Source of the DNA: Bacillota bacterium
Lineage (GTDB): Bacteria > Bacillota > Bacilli > Bacillales_B > DSM-18226
Reading direction: 5' to 3'
Assembly: GCA_030705665.1 (NCBI GenBank)
Contig: JAUZQA010000309.1
Location: 1-5,334 of the forward strand
Length of the DNA: 5,334 nucleotides
In this document: positions 5,313 through 5,334 of the stretch, piece after piece
Numbering within the stretch: the stretch's first letter is position 1
How the letters are laid out: each line of letters begins with the position of its first letter
The notes under the pieces: model-generated
Database searches by the model: none
Seen by the model: only the letters and a program-made list of their open reading frames with translations
Told to the model about the DNA's origin: nothing
Translations under genes and position numbers: made by a program

Positions 5313-5334
5313 TTATTTGATTGAGGTTCATTCC

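Overview
The window looks like chromosomal DNA from a low-GC Gram-positive bacterium, most likely a Bacillaceae member (Bacillus/Neobacillus-type). The clues are AT-rich genes with strong GGAGG-type ribosome binding sites, an HssRS/HrtBA heme-stress module, a DUF3231 protein (a family I know mainly from Bacillaceae) and a Bacillus-like 5S rRNA. Species cannot be fixed from the sequence alone.

Left part (1-2816, minus strand): a tightly packed four-gene cluster read right to left, hrtB (permease) - hrtA (ATPase) - hssR (response regulator) - hssS (sensor kinase, cut by the window edge). The junctions are 1 nt, 10 nt and a 1-nt stop/start overlap, so it reads as one operon. Upstream of hrtB lies a 9-2-9 direct repeat (GTTCATCTT / GTTCATATA) that closely matches the HssR-binding repeat known from hrtAB promoters. 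Expected logic: heme stress activates HssS, HssR is phosphorylated and binds the repeat, and the HrtBA pump relieves heme toxicity at the membrane. Because the regulators lie downstream in the same unit, the system should amplify itself.

Middle part (2991-4798, plus strand): divergent from hrtB is a gene for a two-domain DUF3231 protein with a TTG start and its own hairpin terminator. It is followed by a gene for a 211-residue pentapeptide-repeat protein with about 31-32 consecutive pentapeptides and a C-terminal tail reminiscent of Qnr/MfpA-type DNA mimics. That gene ends in a bidirectional terminator.

Right part (4799-5334): no protein gene. A 5S rRNA gene on the minus strand (the end of an rRNA operon entering from the right) ends in a bidirectional terminator almost identical to the one behind the pentapeptide gene. 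Between the twin terminators sits a 52-bp tandem repeat: four clear units plus a decayed one, with a 27-nt imperfect hairpin at each unit junction. This hairpin array is the least explained element in the window.
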